Assembly (NCBI GenBank): GCA_032229885.1
Contig: JAVYAJ010000205.1
Coordinates: 1 to 44,182 of the forward strand
Length of the DNA: 44,182 nt
Origin: Anammoximicrobium sp032229885
Lineage (GTDB): Bacteria; Planctomycetota; Planctomycetia; Pirellulales; Pirellulaceae
Direction: 5' to 3'
Shown here: piece by piece, positions 36,043 to 44,182 of the stretch
Position numbering within the stretch: the first letter of the stretch is position 1
How the letters are laid out: every line of letters begins with the position of its first letter
Program-made: the position numbers and the translations under genes
The notes under the pieces: model-generated
Database searches by the model: none
Told to the model about the DNA's origin: nothing
Seen by the model: the letters and a program-made list of their open reading frames with translations, nothing else

Positions 36043-36690
36043 ATGAATTACGAGGGACTCGTCACCTGGATCGGAAATGCGACGTACGGCGCGCAAGCGA
36101 TCGTCGCGTTATGGGGCGCCTACTGTGTCGTCATGGTCTGGCGGCGCGTTGCGCAGAAGCGATTTCGCGACGAACAGGCGCAGATCGACTTTTTGTCGAC
36201 CGTCGAGGAACCGCTGGAAAAGGGCGATTACGCTACGGCCGACGCCATCTGCGAAAGCGATCCGCGCGTCGTGCCTCAGCTTACGCATCTGGCCATCAGA
36301 AACCGCACGCTGGGATTCAGCCGCTTGCGGCAGATCGTGATCGACCGTTTTCAACGCGATCTGATGGCCGAGCTCGAGTATCGCATCAGTTGGATCAACA
36401 TGGTGATCAAAAGCGCACCGATGCTGGGCTTGTTCGGCACCGTGTTGGGCATGATGGGCGCGTTTGCCAAGCTGGCGGCCGCCGAGACGGTCAAGCCGAC
36501 CGAACTGGCCAGCGACATCAGTCTGGCGCTGATCACAACCGCGATCGGCCTGGCGATCGCCATTCCGCTGGGAATCGCGATGGCCGCCATCAACGTGCGG
36601 ATTCGCAAAATGGAGGATCTGGCGATTTCGGGGTTGACTCGCATGTTAGAGAGCCTGCGCAGCGGCCTGGACGCCGTGGGAAGGAGTTGA
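36043..36690 (+). CDS. exbB: MotA/TolQ/ExbB-family proton channel protein
   Basis: A 215-residue inner-membrane protein of usual ExbB/TolQ size. It has three membrane segments (about 14-33, 120-143, 158-183). The second and third carry the family core: SAPMLGLFGTVLGMMGAF and then ASDISLALITTAIGLAIAIP. With ExbD it forms a proton-driven rotary motor that energises an envelope partner. First gene of a four-gene plus-strand operon; exbD starts ten bases after its stop. Whether it serves a Ton-like, Tol-like or other system cannot be told from this protein alone. Confidence 0.92.
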   Translation: MNYEGLVTWIGNATYGAQAIVALWGAYCVVMVWRRVAQKRFRDEQAQIDFLSTVEEPLEKGDYATADAICESDPRVVPQLTHLAIRNRTLGFSRLRQIVIDRFQRDLMAELEYRISWINMVIKSAPMLGLFGTVLGMMGAFAKLAAAETVKPTELASDISLALITTAIGLAIAIPLGIAMAAINVRIRKMEDLAISGLTRMLESLRSGLDAVGRS

Positions 36691-36700
36691 GCGAGCGGCG

Positions 36701-37186
36701 ATGGCTGACGAGAATCGCGACAGCGAGCTGATGGAGCCCTTGATGCGCTCCAAGACATTCGAAGAAACGGAGATGGACATCACGTCGATGATCGATCTGA
36801 CGTTTCTGTTGCTGATCTTCTTTCTGGTTGCCGGAAAGATGGATCCGACAGGGCAAATCCAGTTGCCGCCCGCGAGATACGGGATGCCGGTGGTCGAGAA
36901 ATCGTCGATCATTCTCACGCTGGCGGCGGCCGAGGATGGCAAGGCCATCGTGTACTGTGGCAACGGGATCGTCGAGCAGAATCGGATCAACGGCAGCGAC
37001 CTGGCGGCACAGGAAGAACGCGTCGCCAATTACGTCGAGCACGAGTTCCTGTCAGGGGCCAAAGAAAATGTGTTGATCAAGGCCGCTCAAGATCTCAAAA
37101 CACGCGAGGTTACTCGGATCGCCAAGGCGGCGACGCGCAACGAGAGCGTCCAGCAATTGTTCGTCGCGGTCACGGAAGTGAAATAA
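36701..37186 (+). CDS. exbD: ExbD/TolR-family protein
   Basis: A 161-residue protein with a short cytoplasmic N-terminus, one membrane segment containing the proton-carrying aspartate (MDITSMIDLTFLLLIFFLVA, Asp32), and a periplasmic domain of about 110 residues. The membrane motif is canonical for ExbD/TolR, the stator partner of ExbB. It is followed 145 bp later by a second, different ExbD gene, so the channel may be heteromeric. Confidence 0.9.
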   Translation: MADENRDSELMEPLMRSKTFEETEMDITSMIDLTFLLLIFFLVAGKMDPTGQIQLPPARYGMPVVEKSSIILTLAAAEDGKAIVYCGNGIVEQNRINGSDLAAQEERVANYVEHEFLSGAKENVLIKAAQDLKTREVTRIAKAATRNESVQQLFVAVTEVK

Positions 37187-37331
37187 TCCGGCGCAGCCCC
37201 GTGGCGTGCGGGGGCAGCCAGATGCATCGTCTGCCGGCGACACGACGAACGACGAGCGCGACGGCGTAGGCCTGGAAGGCCACGCTCGGCCGTGGCCGCG
37301 ACGCTGGGAAACATTGCCGTAAATATTCACG

Positions 37332-37997
37332 ATGACCGAGACGGATTGTACCGTGGCCTTCACCTTTCAATGCCCATCTTGCCATGTGGAGCACTCGGCG
37401 CCAGAGAGCCTGAGCGGGCGGCGGGTTCGTTGCAACCATTGCCGCCAGACGATCGTCGTTCCTCAGCCGCCTCGAGCCGCGACGGCGCGACCCGGCCGCG
37501 CGCGGGCGGTGCGGCCGTCGGGTCGCGACGAAGGCCCGCTCGTATCGGGCAAACGGTTCGCGCCGCAGGAAGCCGAATTGGACATGACGCCGATGTGCGA
37601 CGTCACGTTTCAACTGCTGATCTTTTTCATGGTTACCGCCGCGTTTGCCTTGCAGAAATCGATCGAAATTCCCAAGCCAAATCAGGACGCGCCGAGCGCT
37701 CAGGTTGTGGCCAAGGATCCCGAAGAAGACCCGGCGTATGTCACCGTTTATGTCGACGAGTTCAATACGTATCGCGTGGTCACCCCCGAGTGGGACCTCG
37801 AAGCGCCCAGCGAGCAGGAATTGTTGCGACGCATGCGCGAGGCGCGCAACTCGGGCAGCGGTGGCGTGACGCCCACCAAGCTGCTGGTCAAAGCCCACGG
37901 GGATTCGCTGCACGGAAAAGTGGTGGCGGCGTTGGACGCCGGGACGGCAGTGGGTATGGAGCAGGTTCAATTGATGACGATCGAGGAGAATGAATGA
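37332..37997 (+). CDS. ExbD/TolR-family protein with N-terminal zinc ribbon
   Basis: A 221-residue protein. Residues 1-40 hold a four-cysteine zinc-ribbon pattern (FQCPSC, Cys14/Cys17, and RCNHC, Cys34/Cys37) of the MJ0042-like kind. An Arg/Pro-rich linker leads to the ExbD membrane motif ELDMTPMCDVTFQLLIFFMV with the channel aspartate at Asp90. A periplasmic domain of about 110 residues follows. The zinc ribbon would sit in the cytoplasm. It is not part of typical ExbD proteins, which are about 130-160 residues. The stop overlaps the start of the next gene by four bases (ATGA), so translation is coupled to the beta-propeller gene. Confidence 0.88.
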   Translation: MTETDCTVAFTFQCPSCHVEHSAPESLSGRRVRCNHCRQTIVVPQPPRAATARPGRARAVRPSGRDEGPLVSGKRFAPQEAELDMTPMCDVTFQLLIFFMVTAAFALQKSIEIPKPNQDAPSAQVVAKDPEEDPAYVTVYVDEFNTYRVVTPEWDLEAPSEQELLRRMREARNSGSGGVTPTKLLVKAHGDSLHGKVVAALDAGTAVGMEQVQLMTIEENE

Positions 37998-40900
37998 CCC
38001 CCACGCCCGCGGCTCCGTTTCTCGACCGACTCGAACAGACCGGCCTGCTGGAGGCCTGGTTTCTGCAGACTCTGCGCGAACAAGCGGCGGCGTCCAAGAC
38101 GCCCACGACGGCCGATGCGATCGCCAAGCGGTTGGTGCGCAGTGGACACCTGACCAAGCTCCAAGCCTCGAAACTGCTGGCCGACGCGGCCGACGACGTC
38201 GCGGCGGCTTCGTCGCCGAGCTCGACCGCCACGGGCAAAGCGCCGCCCAAATCGCCGCCGACCGCACCCTCTGCCAGCCCCGCCGAGCCGTCGTATGCGT
38301 CGATCGACGAAGAGTTGGGTTTGGCGCCGCTGCCCGGGGACGAGTTGACAACATCGCCTTCGACGTCCGCGCCGCCGGCACAACCCAACCAACGAGCCGC
38401 AAAAACGCCGGACGGAGCAGCGCGCTCCCCCGCGGCCCGGTCCGAACCGAAGACCGCGGAGCCGAGAGCCTCGCAAACAAGACCCGCCGAAACAAAGCCA
38501 GGTACAGCACAACCCGCCGGACCGGCGCGGCCCGTTCCGCCTCCGTTAGAGCCACTCGATGCGCTCGAGCCGACGGGCGGTCTGGAGCTGATCGACGACG
38601 TTCCACCGCTGGGCGGCGTCGGCGGGCTGGAAGAATTGGACCTCGGCGCTGGGCTGGACCAGTTGGAATCACCGGCGTTGGCGGATGATGCCCTAGGATC
38701 TCCCTCGGGCGCGCTGCAAGCGGGACGCCGTCTGGGACGAAAACCCAAGGCGGGCAGCCCGTGGGACTCGACGCTGATGTACGCGGGCGGCGGCGGCTTG
38801 GCGCTGCTGTTGATCGCGGGCGTCGTCCTCTGGTATTTGCTAACCCGGGTCAGCGCGGCCGAGTTGCTACAGGCGGCGGACGAAGCGTACCGCTCCGGAT
38901 CATACAGCCAAGCCATTCCCAACTATGAGCGGTTTCTCGCCAAATACCCGGACGATCCCAATGTCAGTCTGGCCCGCGTGCGGATCGGGACCGCGCGGAT
39001 CCGGCAGGTGCTCGAAGGCTCGAAGGACAAGCAGCCCGCGTTGAAGGTGGCGACCGAGGTCTTGCCGACCATCGAAAACGAGAGCGCGTTCGACGAGGCG
39101 CGGGCCGAACTGGCGTCGATCCTGCCGGAGATCGCCGAAGGGTTCTCGCAGCCGGCCAAAGTCGAGATGGACGTCGCCAAATCGCAAACACTGGTCGATC
39201 TGGCTGCGCAAGCGCTGCAACTGGTGAACAATCCGGCCTACATCCCCACCTCGTTGCGGCGGCCGGTCGAGACGCGGATCGACAACATCCACGAGGACAT
39301 CGAGCTGGCTCGACGAAACATCAACCAGAGCAAACGGCTCGACGAAACCGTCGCGGCGATCCGCCAGGCGGCGCAGGCCGGCGACACGGCCCGCGCGTAC
39401 GACGAGCGTCGGCGACTGTTGAGCGAGTATCCCGGGCTGGAGCAGAACGCCCAGTTGCTCGACGCCGTGTCCGCAATCACGCAGCGCCAACGCGAGCTGG
39501 TGCAGATCGTCAACGACGCGCTTCCCGGCGTTCGCGACGACCATCCACCGCGGGTCGAGTTTGGCGTCGCGCTCGCCAGCCGGCGCGGTCCCGGCAAACC
39601 CGGCAACGACCGGCAGATGGTCTGTTTTTTAGCGCGAGGCTCGGTGTTCGGATTGCAGGCTTCGACCGGCCAGTTGAAGTGGCGCCGCAGCGTCGGCTAT
39701 GACACACTGGCCAACCCACAACCCCTGGCGCGGCAACCGGGCGCAGATGTGATCGTCGGCGACGCGCGACATCAGGAAGTGCTGCGACTGGCCAGTGAAA
39801 CCGGAAATCTGGTCTGGCGGACGCCGATCGGCGAACCGTTCGCCGAGCCGGTGGTCAAGGATGCGCGGATCCTGGTCGCGACCCGTGGCGGACGCCTGTT
39901 GGCGCTCGATGCCGAGACCGGCGACGCGACGCACTGCGTCAAGCTGCCCCAGCCCTTGTCCGTGGGGCCTGGCGTCAGCGAAACCGGGCATCTGTATCAG
40001 GTCGCCGAGCACTCCAACGTGTATGTGCTGGACGAGGCCACGCTCGAGTGCAAGGACGTGTACTACTTGGGCCACAAGCCGGGCACGGTGGCGGCTGCGC
40101 CGGTGATGGCGCTCGGCCATCTGTTCGTGATCGAAAACAACGGCGCGGCCCACAGCGACCTGCATGTCCTGGCGACGGACGCCAACGGCTTGGCGCCCCG
40201 GCCGGCGATCAAGCCGATTCGCTTGCGGGGCCGTGTCGAGGCGCCCTTGGCGCTGGTCGGCGCGCGCGTCTTCGTGGTCACGGATTTGGGCGAGATTCAC
40301 GTGTACGAGGTTAATCCGGCCAATGCCAAAGCTCCCGTGACCGACGCCGTGGAACCGATCGTCGCCTCGTACAAGTCGCCGATCACCGGCTATCCGGCGT
40401 TCGACGCGGGCCGGCTATGGGTGGGCGATCAGCGATTCACCAAGTACGACGTGCAGACCTCGCGAAACCGTCTGGTTCGGCAGTGGATCAAGGACGAGCG
40501 AGATGTGTTCGTCGCCCCGCCGATCGTGATCGGCGATACCGTCTACCATCTGCGACGACGGCGAGATTCTCCGGCGTACACGGCGGCGGCGATTGCCGGA
40601 GACGACGGCAAGGTGTACTGGGAGACGGACTTGGCTGTGCCGATGGCGCTGCTGAGCATCGATGGCGAGCGAAAACAGATACACGCGATTTCCGTCCAGG
40701 CCGAGTTGTTCGAGCTGACGGCCGAAAACATGCAGGCCGGGCGGACCACGATCATCGACCAGGCGGTTGCGACAGGCGGCGCGGTGGTCCGCGGCCAAGC
40801 CTTCCCCGATGCGCAGCCGCTGGACAATGCCCGCTGGGCGCTGACCAGCCCCACCGAGCGCAGCCACGCGGTGATCTACGATCCGGGCGCCGCGACGCCG

Positions 40901-41689
40901 GGCGGACGGCTGCGCGACGTGCTGCTCAAAGCGGCTGGTTCGGCGCATATCGTCGCAACGCCCACGTTCGCGCTGGACGGCTTGATCGTGCCATCGGACA
41001 ACGGGCAGGTCTTGCTGCTGGACCTGCTGACCGGAGACAACAAGGTCCTCCCGTTCCAGCCGCCGGTCGAGGCGGGCGTCAAAGTCGGCTGGCAACGCGC
41101 CGCGGCCATCGGCGCGGAGCGCCGCGAATTCGTGATCGCGGACAACCGCCGCAAGCTGTTTCGCGTGGGCATCAAAGACCAGCCCGAGCCTCATTTGGCC
41201 GAGCTCGCTCAAGTGCGGCTCGAGGTCGATCTCGCCTCGGCGCTGGCCAGCGTCGGCGACACGGTATACGGGGCGGTTCGCGGCGCGACCAACGATACGA
41301 TCCTGTCGTTCAACGCCGCCGATCTGGCCGCCGGCGCCGCGTGGCCGCTCGAAGGGCGCGTCGTGTGGGGACCGCAATCCGTCGGCGGATTGGTGTTGGT
41401 CGCCACGGACCGCCAGAAGCTGCTGGCATTCGAGACAGGCCAAAAGCAGCGTTGGACCAGTCCGTTGAGCTACGGCCCACTGGTCGGCCGTCCCCTGTCC
41501 GCCGATGACAACTTGATTCTGGCTTCGTTGTCCGGAACCGTGTGGAGAATCTCTGCCCAAGACGGAACCCAATCCGGCCAGGTCGACGCCGGCGAACACC
41601 TGGCCGCGGGCCCCGTCGCGTTTGGCGGCAGCCGTCTGCTGGTCGGCGCCGCCGACGGCGCCGTACTGGTCCTGCCTACGCTGCCGTGA
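37994..41689 (+). CDS. Membrane-anchored PQQ-type beta-propeller protein of the Exb operon
   Basis: A 1231-residue protein. Residues 1-60 are a helical domain (FLDRLEQTGLLEAWFLQTLR, AIAKRLVRSGHLTKLQASKL) of a kind seen at the N-terminus of planctomycete kinases. A Pro/Ala-rich linker precedes a single membrane segment at about 268-287 (GGGGLALLLIAGVVLWYLLT). Outside the membrane, a TPR-like helical part (ELLQAADEAYRSGSYSQAIP, NYERFLAKYPDDPN) is followed from about residue 515 by PQQ/WD-like propeller blades (VFGLQASTGQLKWRRSVGYD, LASETGNLVWRTPIGEPF, LLALDAETGDATHCVKLPQP). No PQQ-binding or catalytic residue is evident, so a binding role is more likely than a dehydrogenase. It starts inside the exbD stop, so it is probably the effector of the motor, loosely analogous to TolB. 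Confidence 0.85.
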   Translation: MTPTPAAPFLDRLEQTGLLEAWFLQTLREQAAASKTPTTADAIAKRLVRSGHLTKLQASKLLADAADDVAAASSPSSTATGKAPPKSPPTAPSASPAEPSYASIDEELGLAPLPGDELTTSPSTSAPPAQPNQRAAKTPDGAARSPAARSEPKTAEPRASQTRPAETKPGTAQPAGPARPVPPPLEPLDALEPTGGLELIDDVPPLGGVGGLEELDLGAGLDQLESPALADDALGSPSGALQAGRRLGRKPKAGSPWDSTLMYAGGGGLALLLIAGVVLWYLLTRVSAAELLQAADEAYRSGSYSQAIPNYERFLAKYPDDPNVSLARVRIGTARIRQVLEGSKDKQPALKVATEVLPTIENESAFDEARAELASILPEIAEGFSQPAKVEMDVAKSQTLVDLAAQALQLVNNPAYIPTSLRRPVETRIDNIHEDIELARRNINQSKRLDETVAAIRQAAQAGDTARAYDERRRLLSEYPGLEQNAQLLDAVSAITQRQRELVQIVNDALPGVRDDHPPRVEFGVALASRRGPGKPGNDRQMVCFLARGSVFGLQASTGQLKWRRSVGYDTLANPQPLARQPGADVIVGDARHQEVLRLASETGNLVWRTPIGEPFAEPVVKDARILVATRGGRLLALDAETGDATHCVKLPQPLSVGPGVSETGHLYQVAEHSNVYVLDEATLECKDVYYLGHKPGTVAAAPVMALGHLFVIENNGAAHSDLHVLATDANGLAPRPAIKPIRLRGRVEAPLALVGARVFVVTDLGEIHVYEVNPANAKAPVTDAVEPIVASYKSPITGYPAFDAGRLWVGDQRFTKYDVQTSRNRLVRQWIKDERDVFVAPPIVIGDTVYHLRRRRDSPAYTAAAIAGDDGKVYWETDLAVPMALLSIDGERKQIHAISVQAELFELTAENMQAGRTTIIDQAVATGGAVVRGQAFPDAQPLDNARWALTSPTERSHAVIYDPGAATPGGRLRDVLLKAAGSAHIVATPTFALDGLIVPSDNGQVLLLDLLTGDNKVLPFQPPVEAGVKVGWQRAAAIGAERREFVIADNRRKLFRVGIKDQPEPHLAELAQVRLEVDLASALASVGDTVYGAVRGATNDTILSFNAADLAAGAAWPLEGRVVWGPQSVGGLVLVATDRQKLLAFETGQKQRWTSPLSYGPLVGRPLSADDNLILASLSGTVWRISAQDGTQSGQVDAGEHLAAGPVAFGGSRLLVGAADGAVLVLPTLP

Positions 41690-42184
41690 TCGGCACAGCA
41701 GGAATCGGAAGAAACGCGAAGACGCGGAGACCCGAACTCGTCCACCGCTGGCGAGTGTTCCCCGTTTTGAGTCTTCGGGTTCTTGTGTTTTCCGGATCGC
41801 GCGTGGTGACAGCCGACGGCGGGTCGGTGCCACCGACTCATTCCCCGACGAATCGAAGGCTGCCGGGCATCGCGCGAGTCCCTCGCTCAGGCTGCGGATT
41901 ACGTCTCGCGATCACCCGCGTGTAGTTTATCAGCCTGGAATACATCCCTCGCGGCAAGTCCACGCCACGCCGAGCGGGCCACGCTTCGTCTTGGCCGCAA
42001 CCGGGCCGACGCGACGGAACGCGTCCCGCCGGGACGGCGCACTTCCCTGCCGTCGCCGCCCAGCATTTCGCTGACCATTACGTGCCGAGCCACCGAGCCC
42101 GCAGCTTGCCAGCGCTGTGCAGAACGAGTAGAACTTCGGCGGTGACCGAAGGTTGAGGCATCCTCTCGAAGGAGATCATGCGAA
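41690..42184. other. Intergenic region before the GH20-like gene
   Basis: About 495 bases with no supported gene. It includes GC-rich inverted text near 42005-42040 similar to that near 19440. AAGGAG at 42167-42172 lies just before the next gene, better spaced for an out-of-frame ATG at 42178 than for the in-frame one. Confidence 0.4.
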
Positions 42185-44008
42185 ATGACGATCCCCACAG
42201 CCTCGTTCCGGACTGCGACCTTGTCGCGCCCACGGATCGGCGACCGATTGTCGGTGTCACAGCGGCGAACTTCGCAGGCCCCGACGACGGACACATCTCG
42301 TGTCGCTGCGCTGGCCGGCGCGGTTCGCGCCGCTGGATCTGGCCGCATGTCCCGGGCGACGGCGTGCGCGTCGTCAGCGATCGCGTTTCCGCCGCCGCCC
42401 GCCGCGTTGCCCACCAGTGTGTCGCCCGGCTGGATGGCCACGATGATGACGCTGGTCCTGACAACGACGCTGACCGGCGTCGGGGCAATCGCGCGGGGCG
42501 GCGAAACCGCGGACACCGACGGACCGCCGCTGTTGACTCCGCCGCCACGCGAGCTCGCGTGGACGGACGCCCGCTTCGAGCTGCGGCCGGGAGGTCCGAT
42601 CGTGGCCGACGCGCCTCAGTCACAACAGGTCGCCCGGCTGTTGGCGAGCGAACTGCGGCGGTTGCACGGCGTCGACCAGCGAGTCGCGCCCGCGGCAAGC
42701 GCCGGAGCGGCCCCCGCGATCAAGCTCGTTCTGGCCGATTCGCCGACGGGCGAAGCGTGGCTGCGCGAGAATTCGAGCCGCGTCCCATGGCCGCCGCAAC
42801 GCAATCCGGACGAAGGCTATGTCCTACGAGTCGAACCGACGGAAGCCATGATCCTGGCCCGCTCGCCGCGCGGGCTGGTGTACGGGTGCCAGACGCTGCT
42901 GCAGTTGGTCGAACCCGATCCGGCCACCGGCGGGCGGCGGCTGCACGGCGCGCGGATCGTCGATTACCCTCAGCTTGGATTCCGCGCCGTCCACATCTGC
43001 ATCTTTCCCAACACCGAACTGGCGGCCGTGCGCCAGATGATCCTGCTCGCCTCGCGTTTCAAATACAATGCCGTAGTGATCGAACCGTGGTCGTCGCTCA
43101 AGTCGCGAAAACAGCCCGAGACGGCCTATGCCCATGCCTACGAACCGGCGCAGATCCGACCGCTGGTCGAGCTGGGCCGCGCCCTGGGGATGGAGATGAT
43201 TCCCATGCTCAATTCCTGGGGCCACGCCAGCGGAATGCGCAGCCGATCGAGCGAGCATGTGGTGCTCGACCGGTATCCTCAGCACAAGGATCTGTACGAG
43301 GTCGATGGCTGGTCGTTCTGCCTGTCGAACCCGGCGATCTATGACCAGTTGTTCGATCGGTACGACGAACTGCTCGAGCTGTTCGCGCCCGTCCGCTATT
43401 TCCACTTGGGGCTGGACGAAGCCTGGGGACATCTCGGACAACAGACCAGCGAGCAGCTTCGCGGAACCGATCCGCTGAAACTGATCCGCGACCACCTGGC
43501 TAAATTGCACGACTACTTCGCCCGCCGTGACATCCGCGTGCTGGTCTGGCACGACATGTTTCTCGAACGAGACCATCCCCAGCTCGGACGTCAATCGCCG
43601 GCCAACAGCTTTCCGCCGTTCAACACGCACCTGGCCCTGCCGACGCTGCCCCGTGACGTGATCATCGCAGCCTGGAATTATTCGGCGACCAACGAATGGC
43701 CCGTACCGAAGTATTTCCACGATCAGGGATTTCCCGTGGTCGTCTGTCCATGGAAGACGAAACGGAACACGATCGCATTGCTCGACGTGGCCAAAAAGCA
43801 CGACTTGCTGGGCCACATCGCGACGACCTGGGATTCGCTGGACGTCTGCCAGCCATCGGTGGCCGAGGCCGGCGTCCTGGCCTGGACCGCGCCGGGATAC
43901 GAGCTGACGATCCCCTTCGACCACTGGCTGAGCGCGATCCGTGCGCTGCCGATCTGTGCGCTGCCCGAGCTCGAAGCCACCTTGCAGCCCGCCAATCGGC
44001 CACGATAA
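42185..44008 (+). CDS. GH20-type (beta-N-acetylhexosaminidase-like) secreted protein
   Basis: A 607-residue frame. The catalytic barrel starts after a GH20b-like domain (LTPPPRELAWTDARFELRPG). The barrel shows GLVYGCQTLLQL, the first-strand FRAVHICIFPNTEL, IPMLNSWGHASGM, and the acid pair in FHLGLDEAWGH (Asp411-Glu412), the usual position of the GH20 Asp-Glu dyad. GH20 enzymes remove terminal N-acetylhexosamines. The first 83 residues are unlike protein domains. An in-frame ATG at 42434 gives MATMMTLVLTTTLTGVGAIA, which looks like a signal peptide, so the true start may be there (524 residues). Either way export is likely. Substrate range not predictable. Confidence 0.8.
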   Translation: MTIPTASFRTATLSRPRIGDRLSVSQRRTSQAPTTDTSRVAALAGAVRAAGSGRMSRATACASSAIAFPPPPAALPTSVSPGWMATMMTLVLTTTLTGVGAIARGGETADTDGPPLLTPPPRELAWTDARFELRPGGPIVADAPQSQQVARLLASELRRLHGVDQRVAPAASAGAAPAIKLVLADSPTGEAWLRENSSRVPWPPQRNPDEGYVLRVEPTEAMILARSPRGLVYGCQTLLQLVEPDPATGGRRLHGARIVDYPQLGFRAVHICIFPNTELAAVRQMILLASRFKYNAVVIEPWSSLKSRKQPETAYAHAYEPAQIRPLVELGRALGMEMIPMLNSWGHASGMRSRSSEHVVLDRYPQHKDLYEVDGWSFCLSNPAIYDQLFDRYDELLELFAPVRYFHLGLDEAWGHLGQQTSEQLRGTDPLKLIRDHLAKLHDYFARRDIRVLVWHDMFLERDHPQLGRQSPANSFPPFNTHLALPTLPRDVIIAAWNYSATNEWPVPKYFHDQGFPVVVCPWKTKRNTIALLDVAKKHDLLGHIATTWDSLDVCQPSVAEAGVLAWTAPGYELTIPFDHWLSAIRALPICALPELEATLQPANRPR

Positions 44009-44090
44009 CGCGCGACGCCGTGCCGTCCCACGCGGCTCGGCGCTCTCCCTTGCGTTGTCGCGGAACCTGTCGGCTCCTGAACTGTGGGCG

Positions 44091-44182
44091 TTAAGGCAGA
44101 TTGCCGATATCCGGCAACGGGACGCCAGCATCAAGCAGCGTTCGAGGTCGGTAATCGAAGGCTGGATCGCGCCACCGCTGCC
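44091..44182 (-). CDS. 3' end of an unidentified gene, cut by window edge
   Basis: On the minus strand, 29 codons run in from the edge and end at TAA (44091-44093), reading DPAFDYRPRTLLDAGVPLPD then IGNLP. The composition is protein-like and the stop faces the GH20-like gene convergently. The family is not recognised from so short a piece. Confidence 0.4.
   Translation of the reverse strand, partial: QRWRDPAFDYRPRTLLDAGVPLPDIGNLP

Noticed and set aside
42178..43344. 388-codon frame beginning MRNDDPHS with a good ribosome site
   Set aside because: Arg/Ala-rich and without domains; it overlaps the GH20 fold in another frame.

Overview
The window looks like a chromosomal segment of a planctomycete, most likely of the Pirellulales/Pirellulaceae type. 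The reasons are high GC, Tat-exported Gfo/Idh/MocA oxidoreductases, a DUF1844 gene beside pyrG, a PilM-headed operon of Gly/Met-rich proteins, an NPCBM-PDZ protein, large secreted glycosidase-like proteins, and many intergenic palindromic repeats. This taxonomic call is an inference from gene content; no rRNA or tRNA gene was seen.

Layout: 1-1.4 kb holds a repeat, a decayed cupin copy, a transposase scrap and an intact cupin gene. 1.4-3.5 kb (minus) is a Gfo/Idh/MocA oxidoreductase followed by an SDR. 3.8-7.0 kb (plus) is a kdsB-pyrG-DUF1844 operon; KdsB has an extra N-terminal domain and PyrG has lost the cysteine nucleophile of its glutaminase site. 7.0-10.2 kb (minus) is a large secreted NPCBM / degenerate trypsin-like / PDZ protein. 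10.6-11.5 kb holds cutA and a conserved hypothetical gene. 11.7-15.4 kb is a ruined BREX type 2 phage-defence island: a pglW NERD-domain scrap, a frameshifted 5' end of pglX, an intact Schlafen/AlbA_2-type gene and a brxD 3' scrap, in the canonical order. 15.5-18.5 kb (minus) holds a second oxidoreductase and a GT87 glycosyltransferase. 18.5-19.6 kb is repeat-rich and non-coding.

19.6-26.2 kb (minus) is a three-gene operon led by a PilM-PilN-like fusion, with a good sigma70-type promoter in front. Divergent from it are a GH38-like protein and bioF (26.4-30.8 kb). A 1465-residue secreted TIM-barrel-like protein follows on minus (30.9-35.3 kb). After a small inverted-repeat element (35.5 kb) comes a plus-strand operon of ExbB/TolQ, ExbD, a zinc-ribbon ExbD and a membrane-anchored PQQ-type beta-propeller protein (36.0-41.7 kb). 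This looks like a Tol-like energised envelope complex. The window closes with a GH20-like protein and the 3' end of a minus-strand gene.

All identifications come from reading motifs by eye and recalling families; no search was run. The best-supported unusual items are the Ser-for-Cys PyrG, the BREX-2 relic, the ExbB-ExbD-ExbD-propeller operon, the PilMN operon and the REP-like repeat family.
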